Positions 42,812-49,807 are shown, numbered from the stretch's first letter. The stretch: 64,000 nt of DNA from an uncultured Collinsella sp. (GCA_937925715.1 CALAMG010000027.1:47116-111115); one strand, 5' to 3'. The notes: generated from the sequence alone by a model not told the origin. Made by a program: numbers and translations.

Positions 42812-44060
42812 CCTTCTCCTCCTCCTTGGCGCTCGCCTGAACCCTCTCCATGAGCCACACGTCCTCCTCGCCGGGCTCGAAGCCCGCGGAGCAGAAGATG
42901 TCATAGTGGTCGAGCCACGCCTCCGCGTCGTCGCCGCCCCAGCGGTTGTTGAGCTGGGCCATGTCCTTGGCCGCCGCCATGAGCCAGCAGCCGGCCTCGT
43001 ACTCGCTGGGCCTGCACGCCTTGAGGTTGCGGGCGAACTCGTCGCGCACGGCACCGAAGCGCTCCTCGTTCTCGGGGTTGCTGTCGCCGCCCATCGCCAC
43101 GAGCAGCGCGGGCGGGTCCTCGCGGCCCACGCGCACCTTCATCATGAGGTCCTTGGACATGGCGAAGGCACCGGACGCCACGAAGCGGATCAGGCTCCTG
43201 TACAGCCCCTCGAGCGCCGTCTTCTCGCGCGCGGCCTCCTGCTCGGCCCGGATCTCCTCCTCGGTCTTCTCGGGCTCGGCGTCATCGCCGCCCTTCGGAG
43301 CGAAGAGGTCCCAGTAGCTGCCCTTCCACACGGCAACGGTGCCGGCGGCGAACTCCTTTGCCTCGAGCTTCGCGGCGGCGGCACCACAGTTGGCCCAATC
43401 CACGTAGGCGAACCCATCGGGCTGCTCCTTCACCACCGGGATGCCCGCATCCCCGAAGGCGTCGCAGTCCTCGGCCTTGGCCTCCTCGCGCTCGACGCGG
43501 CGGCGGATGCTGTCGGCCTTGCCCGCCCAGCCGTCACCGGCCGCCAGCACGGCCTCGACGTCCTTCTCGTCGTCGAAGGCGCTCGCGGCCTCGAGCTGCT
43601 CCAGCGTCACCTGCACGCCGGCATCGATGCGACCGCGCAGTTTGCGCGCAGCCCGGATCTGCCCGGCGGTGGCGCGGCTCGCGCGCTCGATGCGCTGCTC
43701 GTCGACGCCAAGCACGAGCATCTGCTGCACGCCGCGGGCGCGCTCCGCCTCGGTCAGCTGGCGCTTGTCGTCGGTGGCGAGCATGGCCACGAGCTCGTTG
43801 GCCTCGTCCATGGTGTCGGCCACCAGCACGGACACCTCGCGGTCCTCGCCGTAGATGGACGACAGCGCGCGGTAGCGGCGCTCCCCGTCCACGATGCGGA
43901 ACACGTTGCCGTCCGCCACCACCACGGGCGGGTTCAGCGGCTCGCCGCCGGTCGCCTCGATGCTGCGGGCCAGGGCGCCGATGTCGCCGAAGTCCTCGCG
44001 CGGGTTCTGCTCGCTCGGGCGGATGTCGCCCAGGCGCACAGACTTCTTCTCGAATTGCAT
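42804..44060 (-). CDS. ParB/RepB/Spo0J-family protein
   Basis: A 418-residue protein. The N-terminal ParB domain is clear: VRLGDIRPSEQNPREDFGDI, PPVVVADGNVFRIVDGERRY and a following helix-turn-helix (EQRIERASRATAGQIRAARK). The C-terminal half is charged and helical. AGGAGG lies 6 bases before the ATG. No parA is adjacent. In prophages such proteins act in replication-linked partition or as early regulators; a long perfect inverted repeat lies 550 bases upstream. Confidence 0.85.
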   Translation of the reverse strand: MQFEKKSVRLGDIRPSEQNPREDFGDIGALARSIEATGGEPLNPPVVVADGNVFRIVDGERRYRALSSIYGEDREVSVLVADTMDEANELVAMLATDDKRQLTEAERARGVQQMLVLGVDEQRIERASRATAGQIRAARKLRGRIDAGVQVTLEQLEAASAFDDEKDVEAVLAAGDGWAGKADSIRRRVEREEAKAEDCDAFGDAGIPVVKEQPDGFAYVDWANCGAAAAKLEAKEFAAGTVAVWKGSYWDLFAPKGGDDAEPEKTEEEIRAEQEAAREKTALEGLYRSLIRFVASGAFAMSKDLMMKVRVGREDPPALLVAMGGDSNPENEERFGAVRDEFARNLKACRPSEYEAGCWLMAAAKDMAQLNNRWGGDDAEAWLDHYDIFCSAGFEPGEEDVWLMERVQASAKEEEKDE

Positions 44061-44070
44061 ATCTAACCTC

Positions 44071-44229
44071 CTAGTAGTACATCCCGCTCGGGGCGGTCCC
44101 CTCGATGGCGCCGGCGACGGCGATCAGGCCGACGAGCGCCACGGCGCACACGACGCTGCGAACGCGCTCGGGAAGCGAGTCCCACCACGCGCCGAGGCGG
44201 CAGCCCGCCTCCCAGACCAGGTCGCCCAT
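44071..44229 (-). CDS. Small membrane protein
   Basis: A 52-residue protein with one transmembrane segment (VRSVVCAVALVGLIAVAGAI). The ATG shares a base with the upstream stop (TGATG). Function unknown; position next to parB and an excisionase-like gene. Confidence 0.55.
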   Translation of the reverse strand: MGDLVWEAGCRLGAWWDSLPERVRSVVCAVALVGLIAVAGAIEGTAPSGMYY

Positions 44230-44459
44230 CACGCCACCCGCCTCGGACGGCGAGCGGGCACGCAGTCGGGCGAGGGCAGCGCCGGCACCGCGCCGCGCGC
44301 CATGATGGCGGCGTCGATGTCCTCGCTGCGCACCACCTCGCGCGAGCTGTTGGGGTTGAGCGACGGGTAGCGCGGGATGACCCCTTGCATGACCATCGCG
44401 CGGAACGTGACGTTGTCGCAGCAGGCGTAACGCGCGCCCTTGGCTATCGACATCCACAT
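44229..44459 (-). CDS. Excisionase/MerR-like small DNA-binding protein
   Basis: A 76-residue protein whose first 50 residues fit the winged-helix excisionase pattern (ACCDNVTFRAMVMQGVIPRY, then REVVRSEDIDAAIMA). AAAGGAGAAGG lies upstream of the ATG. It could direct excision with one of the two integrases or regulate early genes. Confidence 0.6.
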   Translation of the reverse strand: MWMSIAKGARYACCDNVTFRAMVMQGVIPRYPSLNPNSSREVVRSEDIDAAIMARGAVPALPSPDCVPARRPRRVA

Positions 44460-44469
44460 GGCCTTCTCC

Positions 44470-44680
44470 TTTCACATGTAATAGGGCCAATCCCTTGCCG
44501 GAGGGCCGCACCGATAGATGCAGCCGGAGGGCGCTCCCCCGCCAAAGGGAGCGGTGCCGCCGCCCCGCCAAGTCGGCGGCGGACACCTTGCGGGCCGGAA
44601 GTAGGGGGTCCGGCCCCGTCGCGCCACGGGCCCCGCGGAATGGGGGCGGTACGGAACCCGTGGCGCGACGGGGACGGGCC
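44470..44680. other. Structured non-coding block with a long inverted repeat
   Basis: No supported reading frame. It contains a perfect 17-bp inverted repeat (CCCCGTCGCGCCACGGG at 44614-44630 with 44657-44673, 26-base loop) and smaller GC stems to its left (GCTCCC/GGGAGC and CCGCCGCC/GGCGGCGG). There is no T run, so it is not a plain terminator. Candidate partition site, origin or structured RNA. Confidence 0.6.
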
Positions 44681-44685
44681 AGCCG

Positions 44686-44754
44686 TCAGCGGCGCATGAG
44701 GCCGAGTCCGACCCCGAACAGGAACGCGAAGGAAAGTGCGAGAATGAAACCCAT
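44686..44754 (-). CDS. 22-residue membrane micro-protein
   Basis: Peptide MGFILALSFAFLFGVGLGLM plus two Arg, with AGGAGG 5 bases before the ATG. The perfect ribosome site and single hydrophobic helix argue it is translated. Function unknown. Confidence 0.5.
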   Translation of the reverse strand: MGFILALSFAFLFGVGLGLMRR

Positions 44755-44801
44755 GGGAACCTCCTTGGAAGGGAATCGAAGAGACGGTGGCGGGCCCGCC
44801 G

Positions 44802-44966
44802 TCAGTCGCGGAGCGACCCGACCACCCACGCCGCGATGAACGGCAGCGCGGCCGAGAAGCACACCCGCGCCAGGCCGTAGGCCCCCTGCGCGGCGCACAT
44901 CCAGCCGGCGGCGTCCATCACGACGGCCGAGGCGAGCAGCGCCCGGGTCATTCGCGAGCCCGTCAT
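44802..44966 (-). CDS. Small membrane protein
   Basis: A 54-residue protein with two hydrophobic stretches (RALLASAVVMDAAGWMCAAQ; VCFSAALPFIAAWVVG). The ATG overlaps the stop of the XRE gene upstream (ATGA). Function unknown. Confidence 0.55.
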   Translation of the reverse strand: MTGSRMTRALLASAVVMDAAGWMCAAQGAYGLARVCFSAALPFIAAWVVGSLRD

Positions 44967-45163
44967 TCCTCTTCCTCCAGGTCCTCCATGGGCACGCCCA
45001 GCGCCCTCGCGAGCCGCTTGGCCGCCCCGTACCTCGCGTCGGCTATCCCCCGGCGCTCCCAGTTCCAGACCGTCCTCTCGGTCACGCCGACCATGACGGC
45101 GAGCCGGTACTGGGAAAGACCGGCCTCCCTGCGCAGCCGCGCAATCGCGTTTCGTGTCGCCAT
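44963..45163 (-). CDS. XRE-family helix-turn-helix regulator
   Basis: A 66-residue single-domain Cro/C1-type HTH: IARLRREAGLSQYRLAVMVG followed by VTERTVWNWERRG. Start ATG 45163 has AAAGAGG upstream; longer in-frame starts lack ribosome sites. Probably an early regulator. Confidence 0.8.
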   Translation of the reverse strand: MATRNAIARLRREAGLSQYRLAVMVGVTERTVWNWERRGIADARYGAAKRLARALGVPMEDLEEEE

Positions 45164-45612
45164 AGCCCGTAACCTCTTTCCTGTAGTCGCTTTCAATCCG
45201 CCGCTCACGGCGGTACAATCCAAGCGTCCTGTCAACCGACGGAAGGGAGCCATCTCCTTGAAGGCAGTTTTGAGGACGCGGGCCGCCGTAAAGTAGGGCC
45301 CCGCCCGGCATACGGAAGCCGGAAAAGCCCGAGCCGAAGGCGTCGGCGCAACGACGCGCGGCGAGGCAGCCAGACCGCGGGCTACCGAAAGTCCCGCCGA
45401 AGCTCTCCAGTCCCTCTCCCGATCAGCAGTTATAAAAGGGGTATAGGGCAGGCACGGGGAAATCCGGGCGGGATCTGGTCTGATAACCGTGCAGGATGGC
45501 GGATAACGACCCGGCTAGGGAGGCGGCGAGGGTTGCGCACCGAACCGCCCCCGAGACCGGAACCGCCGGGGGCCCGCATCTCTCTCGCGACCTTCCATCT
45601 CCTCCCCCATCC
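45164..45612. other. Untranslated GC-rich stretch between two XRE genes
   Basis: About 450 bases with no credible gene on either strand. It contains several GC-rich inverted segments (around 45300-45410) and an AT-rich spot (TATAAAAGGGG near 45430). It may be a structured RNA or contain an early promoter; nothing more specific can be said. Confidence 0.45.
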
Positions 45613-45840
45613 CTACGCGGCCTCGTCCGTGTTCCAGCCCATCAGGTCGTTGGGCGTGCAGCCCAGCGCCTGGGCGATGGCATAGGCCTTGTCGACGCCT
45701 GGGACCATCGAGCCGTTCTCGTATCCGATGATTGAAGATGCCGAGAGCCCCGCCTTGTTGGCCAGCTGCTCCTGAGACATATCGGCGCGAGCGCGGGCGG
45801 CGCGCAGGTTCGCTCCGAACTCGTCCTTCGAAAACTTCAT
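45613..45840 (-). CDS. Cro-like XRE regulator, first gene of lytic operon
   Basis: A 75-residue HTH protein: LRAARARADMSQEQLANKAG then LSASSIIGYENGSMVPGVDK. ATG 45840 has AAGGAGG 7 bases upstream, better than the in-frame ATG at 45855. It is divergently transcribed from the repressor-like gene at 45996 across an operator region. Confidence 0.85.
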   Translation of the reverse strand: MKFSKDEFGANLRAARARADMSQEQLANKAGLSASSIIGYENGSMVPGVDKAYAIAQALGCTPNDLMGWNTDEAA

Positions 45841-45884
45841 CTTTTCCTCCTTCAAAATGTGCGGGTTTCTTCCTGTTGCTTGAA

Positions 45885-45913
45885 ACTATAGGCGGATGTC
45901 TGCCTATTGGCAA
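45885..45913 (-). promoter_or_regulatory. Early lytic promoter with overlapping operator
   Basis: On the minus strand: TTGCCA (45913-45908), a 17-base spacer and TATAGT (45890-45885), a near-consensus sigma-70 promoter. The inverted repeat ATAGGC...GCCTAT (45888-45893 and 45902-45907) covers the spacer and part of the -10 box, as an operator would. Confidence 0.75.
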
Positions 45914-45925
45914 GAGAAAACTTTG

Positions 45926-45982
45926 CAGAATCTTGCTCATTCTGAAGAAAAGCTATAGGATTCTCGGCAACAACCGTCCTAT
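45926..45982 (+). promoter_or_regulatory. Repressor-side promoter/operator region
   Basis: Plus-strand TTGCTC (45933-45938), a 15-base spacer and TATAGG (45954-45959). Inverted repeats CAGAAT...ATTCTG (45926-45944) and ATAGGA...TCCTAT (45955-45982) repeat the ATAGG/CCTAT half-sites of the opposite operator. Confidence 0.55.
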
Positions 45983-45995
45983 TTAGGAGGCGTAT

Positions 45996-46379
45996 ATGAA
46001 TCTAAGAATTAGGGAAGTGAGAAAGAACCTTCACATGTCCCAAACGGAGCTTGCCGACGCAACAGGAACGAGCCTGAGAACGGTCGGCTCTTGGGAGAGA
46101 AGCGAGAGCCTCCCCAACGTCGAGCAGCTCTGGAAGTGCGCGAAGGTTCTCCACACCGACCCCAACGACCTCCTCGGCTGGTACGAGGAGCATCCCGAGG
46201 ACAGGCCGACGGCGCCGGCGGGCGCGGAGGGCGAGCTGATCGTCTGCTACCGGCAGAGCACCGAGAAGAGGCGCTCGAAGATCCTGGAGACGGCACGCGA
46301 CCAGGCCGAGCTGTCCCAAAATCAGGCTGCAGCGCCTGAAATCGAAGGGTTGGAAGCGGATCAAGTAAGGTCCGCGTAG
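45996..46379 (+). CDS. XRE-family repressor-like protein (CI-like)
   Basis: A 127-residue protein with N-terminal HTH (IREVRKNLHMSQTELADATG then TSLRTVGSWERSESLPN) and a charged helical C-terminus. It lacks an S24 autoprotease domain, so SOS cleavage is not expected; induction would need an antirepressor or other means. AGGAGG lies 5 bases before the ATG. Orientation with the integrase makes it the likely lysogeny repressor. Confidence 0.78.
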   Translation: MNLRIREVRKNLHMSQTELADATGTSLRTVGSWERSESLPNVEQLWKCAKVLHTDPNDLLGWYEEHPEDRPTAPAGAEGELIVCYRQSTEKRRSKILETARDQAELSQNQAAAPEIEGLEADQVRSA

Positions 46380-46411
46380 GCGGCAGGCAAACTCGCTTGT
46401 CCGCCAAAAAA

Positions 46412-46455
46412 CGCCTTTCCTGACGGACAAATAAGACTGTCCGTCAGGAAAGGCG
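46412..46455. terminator. Strong hairpin after repressor gene
   Basis: Perfect 18-bp inverted repeat (46412-46429 with 46438-46455, 8-base loop) preceded by AAAAAA, so the T run is on the minus strand. It acts best as a leftward terminator or bidirectional insulator between the repressor and the DUF3644 gene. Confidence 0.8.
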
Positions 46456-46479
46456 GTCGGCGCGCGTGCAACAAGACGC

Positions 46480-46516
46480 CAGTTGCCCCCATTTTCGCGA
46501 TGTCACGAAAATGGGG
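46480..46516. repeat. CAGTTG + palindrome element, copy 2
   Basis: CAGTTG (46480-46485) followed by CCCCATTTTCG (46487-46497) with its complement at 46506-46516. It sits 14 bases before the DUF3644 start codon, overlapping its probable promoter/leader. Confidence 0.8.
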
Positions 46517-46529
46517 CGGAGGGAGAGAA

Positions 46530-47573
46530 ATGGAAGAAAATTGCGAGCAGACGTACAACCGGCTGCTGGACAAATCCAGCGAGGCATTTGTCCTCGCTAT
46601 CGAGCTTTACAACAGGCCGAGCATCAAATACAGGGTCGAGGGCTTCTCGTTCTTTATCTGCAACGCGTGGGAACTCATGCTCAAGGCGAAGCTGATAGCG
46701 GACAGGGGCATATCGGCCGTCTACTATAGGGACAACACCGACAGGACGATCACGCTAGAGCGCTGCATCTCCCAGGTCTTCACAAACGACAAGGACCCGT
46801 TGAGGCGCAACCTCGAGGACATCATTCGTCTGCGAAACACCAGTACACATTTCATTGTCCAGGAATACGAGCAGATCTATGTCGGTCTGTTCCAGTCGTG
46901 CGTGACGAACTTCGACGAAAAGATGTACGAGTTCCACGGGAGGAGGATGTCGGATGTCATCCCCCAGCATTTCCTAATGCTGTCGATGAATGCCAACCCC
47001 GCTACGCCGGAGGTGATACGCGCCAAGTACCCAGTCGAGATAGCCTCGAAGTTCCTTTTCGATGAGTCGGAGATCGAACAGGAGCAGCAACTCCAGGAGA
47101 ACCAAAGGTACTCGTGCGTCTTCCTGACCGAGATGGCAATAACGAAGAACCCCAAAAATGCGGACTTCACCGTCGCCATCGACAACTCGTCTGACAGGAC
47201 GATCCGCACCGCGAAGGTGTTCCAGGACCCCAAGAACACGCACCCACTGTCGATGAAGAAAGTGCTCGAGCATGTCAATTCAAGGCTCGGCAGGCTCGGG
47301 ATCGTACTCATGGCAAATGGCGAGCCGAAACTGTTCACCGCCAATGACTGGAAGCTGTTCCTGAACTTCTACGACATCAAGTCGAACAAGGAACTCGCTT
47401 ACAAGCACGAGGTCGGAAGGAATGGCTCGTACACATACTCGATGAAGACCGTTGATTTCATTGTGGATAGGATCCGCGAGAACCCGTCGGACGTAATCGA
47501 CTCCCTGAAGCAAGCGCTCGCTAAAAAGCAAAACGAGACGACCCCAGGGGCAAAGGATTCTAAGCGGAAATAA
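46530..47573 (+). CDS. DUF3644 protein with HEPN-like RxxxxH motif (prophage cargo)
   Basis: A 347-residue protein. The N-terminal third is DUF3644: VLAIELYNRPSIKYRVEGFS, FFICNAWELMLKAKLI and LEDIIRLRNTSTHF. The RNTSTH stretch (R102-H107) fits the Rx4-6H RNase motif of HEPN proteins. ATG 46530 has GGAGGGAG 4 bases upstream. It sits between repressor and integrase, a classic lysogenic-conversion position, flanked by two copies of the CAGTTG-palindrome element. A defence (abortive infection/RNase) role is plausible but unproven. Confidence 0.82.
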   Translation: MEENCEQTYNRLLDKSSEAFVLAIELYNRPSIKYRVEGFSFFICNAWELMLKAKLIADRGISAVYYRDNTDRTITLERCISQVFTNDKDPLRRNLEDIIRLRNTSTHFIVQEYEQIYVGLFQSCVTNFDEKMYEFHGRRMSDVIPQHFLMLSMNANPATPEVIRAKYPVEIASKFLFDESEIEQEQQLQENQRYSCVFLTEMAITKNPKNADFTVAIDNSSDRTIRTAKVFQDPKNTHPLSMKKVLEHVNSRLGRLGIVLMANGEPKLFTANDWKLFLNFYDIKSNKELAYKHEVGRNGSYTYSMKTVDFIVDRIRENPSDVIDSLKQALAKKQNETTPGAKDSKRK

Positions 47574-47781
47574 CCGCCTACTCCCATTCGGGAACCCAGC
47601 CGTATTCCTTCGCGGGTACGTCTCGTTATCGTGATTATCGTACTAATTGGCATTGTTGTAAATCGAGCGGTTATGGAGATTGGAGACTGCAACGGCATTC
47701 AACGCGATTGGGGTCAACGGCTCGGCAGGTTTTTCAGGTTTTTCCGGAAAAACCAAAGCGGGCGAATGGCGCAGCAAACCA

Positions 47782-47818
47782 CAGTTGTTCCCCATTTTGC
47801 TGATGCCAGCAAAATGGG
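47782..47818. repeat. CAGTTG + palindrome element, copy 3
   Basis: CAGTTG (47782-47787), then CCCATTTTGCTG (47791-47802) with complement 47807-47818 and 4-base loop ATGC. Same layout as the copies at 9715 and 46480. Confidence 0.8.
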
Positions 47819-47875
47819 CAGACGCCCGATTAAGTTGTTGTAGAAAACGCAACGACTGCTACTGAAATAAAGAAA

Positions 47876-47909
47876 CCCCGTGCGGCAATCTTGGCGGATC
47901 CGCACGGGG
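47876..47909 (+). terminator. Hairpin upstream of integrase
   Basis: Perfect 10-bp stem CCCCGTGCGG (47876-47885) with 47900-47909. The plus-strand tail is not T-rich, so it could equally be an integrase leader structure. Confidence 0.55.
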
Positions 47910-47949
47910 CATATGCCCTCCGGCAAAAAGGGAAAGGCAGGACCATTAT

Positions 47950-49188
47950 ATGGCAACCAATGAGAACTCAAGGTCAAAACTCGGCTCGAAGCGCGAGGTC
48001 GCGCCCGGCAAGTGGGTGATCCGCGTCCAGGCGGGCTTCCGCGCGGACGGCCACGTGCGGCGCGTGTCGCGCACCGTATACGGCACCGAGACCGAGGCCG
48101 ATATCGCCATCGCCCAGCTCGCGCAGGAGCTGGGCGTGTCCCAGGCGGCGCACGCGGGCGTGACGCTCGACATGTACTACTGGGGAGTTTTCCGCGACTC
48201 GCCGAGCAACCGCGGCAAGCCACGATCCAAGGCGAGCCTGCGCGAGTACGACGGGCAGATGTGCAACTACATCTCCCCCGTCCTGGGGAGCATCGACATC
48301 TCCGAGATAACCCACGACATGATGCGCAGCTGCATCGAGCGCTCGGGCGCGCCGGCAAAGACCAAGACCACGCTGCGCGCCGTCATGCGCCGCGCCTTCG
48401 ACGACGGCTGGGTGACGGCGGAGCCCTTCCGCCGCCGCGTCATCGCGCCCAAGGCCAAGCAGGCGCCCGTGGAGCCGTGGAGCATCCCCGAGGCTGCCGA
48501 GGCGCTGCGCAGGCTCGCCGCCAGCGACGACCGCGCCGACCTTGTCATGAACGCCTACCTGATATTGGGCCTGAGCGGGCTGCGCAAGGAGGAGGCGCTT
48601 GCCGTGCGCCCGTGCGACCTCAAGGTCACCACGACCTACGACTTCGCCACGGGCAAGCCGACCGTGTCGGAGTACATCGAGGTCTGCCGCGCGTACACGG
48701 ACGAGGACGGCGTGAAGGAGACCAAGAACGCCCATTCCGTGCGCACCGTGCCGGTTTTATTAGCGGGCCGCGAGCGCCTGCACCAGATCTTGGACGAGCT
48801 GCGCCCGAGCATAACCGTCGAGGGAGGCACTTCGGTTACGGACCAAGTGCGGGAGTGGAGCGGGCAGCGCATCGTCAACATGCGCGGCGATAACCTCGTG
48901 CGGGCATGGCGGCGCATGTGCGTGCGCCATGATCTGCGGTATATCCCTCCCAAGGCCCTGCGCCACACGTCCGAGACCATCATGGCGGCAACCGAGGTCG
49001 ACCCCCTGAGCATCATGGATTTACATGGACACACGGACCTGGGGACAGATTACCGCCATTACATCAAACCTGGCCTCGCGGAGCGCGAGAAGGCCGCCAG
49101 GCAAGTCGGGCGCGCCCTGCAGATCGTCGAGGGCGGCGGCGCGGACGGCGGTTTTAATGGCACCGGTCGCAGCGCCGAGACGCTCTAA
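47950..49188 (+). CDS. int: Prophage integrase (tyrosine recombinase)
   Basis: A 412-residue integrase with a basic arm-binding N-terminus (KREVAPGKWVIRVQAGFRAD), a SAM-like core-binding domain and the catalytic set: Arg in LSGLRKEEAL, K-x-x-R in PKALRHTSET, His in LHGHTDLGTD and Tyr in YRHYIKPG. It ends 160 bases from attR in tRNA-Lys, so it is the enzyme expected to have made this insertion. Confidence 0.95.
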   Translation: MATNENSRSKLGSKREVAPGKWVIRVQAGFRADGHVRRVSRTVYGTETEADIAIAQLAQELGVSQAAHAGVTLDMYYWGVFRDSPSNRGKPRSKASLREYDGQMCNYISPVLGSIDISEITHDMMRSCIERSGAPAKTKTTLRAVMRRAFDDGWVTAEPFRRRVIAPKAKQAPVEPWSIPEAAEALRRLAASDDRADLVMNAYLILGLSGLRKEEALAVRPCDLKVTTTYDFATGKPTVSEYIEVCRAYTDEDGVKETKNAHSVRTVPVLLAGRERLHQILDELRPSITVEGGTSVTDQVREWSGQRIVNMRGDNLVRAWRRMCVRHDLRYIPPKALRHTSETIMAATEVDPLSIMDLHGHTDLGTDYRHYIKPGLAEREKAARQVGRALQIVEGGGADGGFNGTGRSAETL

Positions 49189-49228
49189 AACGGCGTTCCC
49201 TAGGTCCATTACCTGCTAAATGCATAAA

Positions 49229-49262
49229 ACGCCCCCTGCCGCGCATAAACGGCAGGGGGCGT
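49229..49262 (+). terminator. Terminator after integrase
   Basis: Perfect 13-bp stem ACGCCCCCTGCCG (49229-49241) with 49250-49262 and an 8-base loop. It is followed by TAAAA on the plus strand, so it may also act leftward. Confidence 0.8.
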
Positions 49263-49315
49263 AAAACGCGAACGGTAACGGACGGTTATGATTCGGCTTC
49301 TCGGTAAACAAAAAA

Positions 49316-49335
49316 GTCAGCGCCGAAGCGCTGAC
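49316..49335 (-). terminator. Terminator of tRNA-Lys, phage-supplied
   Basis: Eight-base-pair stem GTCAGCGC with GCGCTGAC (49316-49323 with 49328-49335) and a TTTTTT run on the minus strand. It replaces the native terminator now found at attL. Confidence 0.85.
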
Positions 49336-49347
49336 CTGTGCTTTCTT

Positions 49348-49423
49348 TGGTGGGCCGTCAGGGGGTCGAACCCTGGACCTTGGGATTAAGAGTCCCCTGC
49401 TCTACCAACTGAGCTAACGACCC
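49348..49423 (-). tRNA. tRNA-Lys(CTT), copy 1, rebuilt at attR
   Basis: Full cloverleaf of 76 bases including encoded CCA. Anticodon CTT at 49390-49388, D-stem GCTC/GAGC, T-arm CAGGG-TTCGACC-CCCTG and acceptor GGGTCGT/ACGGCCC all pair; 27-43 is a G-A mismatch. Its 3' half is the phage attachment site. Confidence 0.96.
49349..49394. repeat. attR core in tRNA-Lys
   Basis: 46-base segment matching attL (10661-10706) at 45 positions. It spans tRNA positions 30 to the CCA end, so integration preserves the tRNA sequence. Confidence 0.93.
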
Positions 49424-49466
49424 AAAGCTAAAGTCCGTTGTGGGGGACTTTAGAGGAGATATCGTG

Positions 49467-49542
49467 TGGTGGGCCGTCAGGGGGTCGAACCCTGGACCTT
49501 GGGATTAAGAGTCCCCTGCTCTACCAACTGAGCTAACGACCC
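49467..49542 (-). tRNA. tRNA-Lys(CTT), copy 2
   Basis: Identical in sequence to copy 1, 43 bases away, also with encoded CCA. This is an unused second potential attachment site. Confidence 0.96.
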
Positions 49543-49564
49543 GATATCAACACGAAGCAAGAAC

Positions 49565-49642
49565 TGGGGTGGGTAAAGGGACTCGAACCCTCGACCTACG
49601 GGACCACAACCCGTCGCTCTAGCCAACTGAGCTACACCCACC
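49565..49642 (-). tRNA. tRNA-His(GTG)
   Basis: Cloverleaf with anticodon GTG in TTGTGGT, stem ACGGG/CCCGT, extra 5' G (49642) opposite C73, and encoded CCA at 49567-49565. Same minus-strand cluster as the tRNA-Lys genes. Confidence 0.95.
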
Positions 49643-49807
49643 GTGTCCTGTGCGCTTCGCGCTCGACTATTATTGCAAGGAACGCCACGCGATGCAAGCC
49701 CCAATTTTCAAGAATTTTGAAAAGAGTTTTTCGAGACCATTTCGAGCAAATCCCACCGGTTTCATAGGAGTAAACTTGCCCCACTGCAAATCCTCGAAAG
49801 GACCGTC

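Larger units (their letters stand above)
47574..47949. other. Non-coding stretch between DUF3644 gene and integrase
   Basis: About 375 bases without a supported gene. It holds a perfect 18-bp palindrome GGTTTTTCCGGAAAAACC (47737-47754), palindrome element copy 3 and a terminator hairpin. The 18-bp palindrome could be an integrase or repressor site. Confidence 0.6.
10661..49394. mobile_element. Integrated siphovirus-type prophage carrying a diversity-generating retroelement
   Basis: Bounded by a 46-bp direct repeat of the tRNA-Lys(CTT) 3' half. It holds a full order of phage modules: integrase and repressor on the plus strand at the right end; replication/regulation, terminase, portal, capsid, tail, lysis and DGR genes leftward on the minus strand. 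There are no obvious frameshifts in structural genes except the programmed one in the tail chaperone, so it may be inducible. The long single tail tape-measure gene and lack of sheath genes indicate a non-contractile tail. Confidence 0.95.

Noticed and set aside
44802..45311. 169-codon minus-strand frame over the XRE gene
   Set aside because: Only its last 54 codons, starting at the ATGA overlap, have a credible start; the rest is shadow of the XRE gene.
46466..46729. Small protein starting in the palindrome upstream of the DUF3644 gene
   Set aside because: It overlaps the real gene in another frame; its HFRDVTKMG stretch comes from the palindrome.
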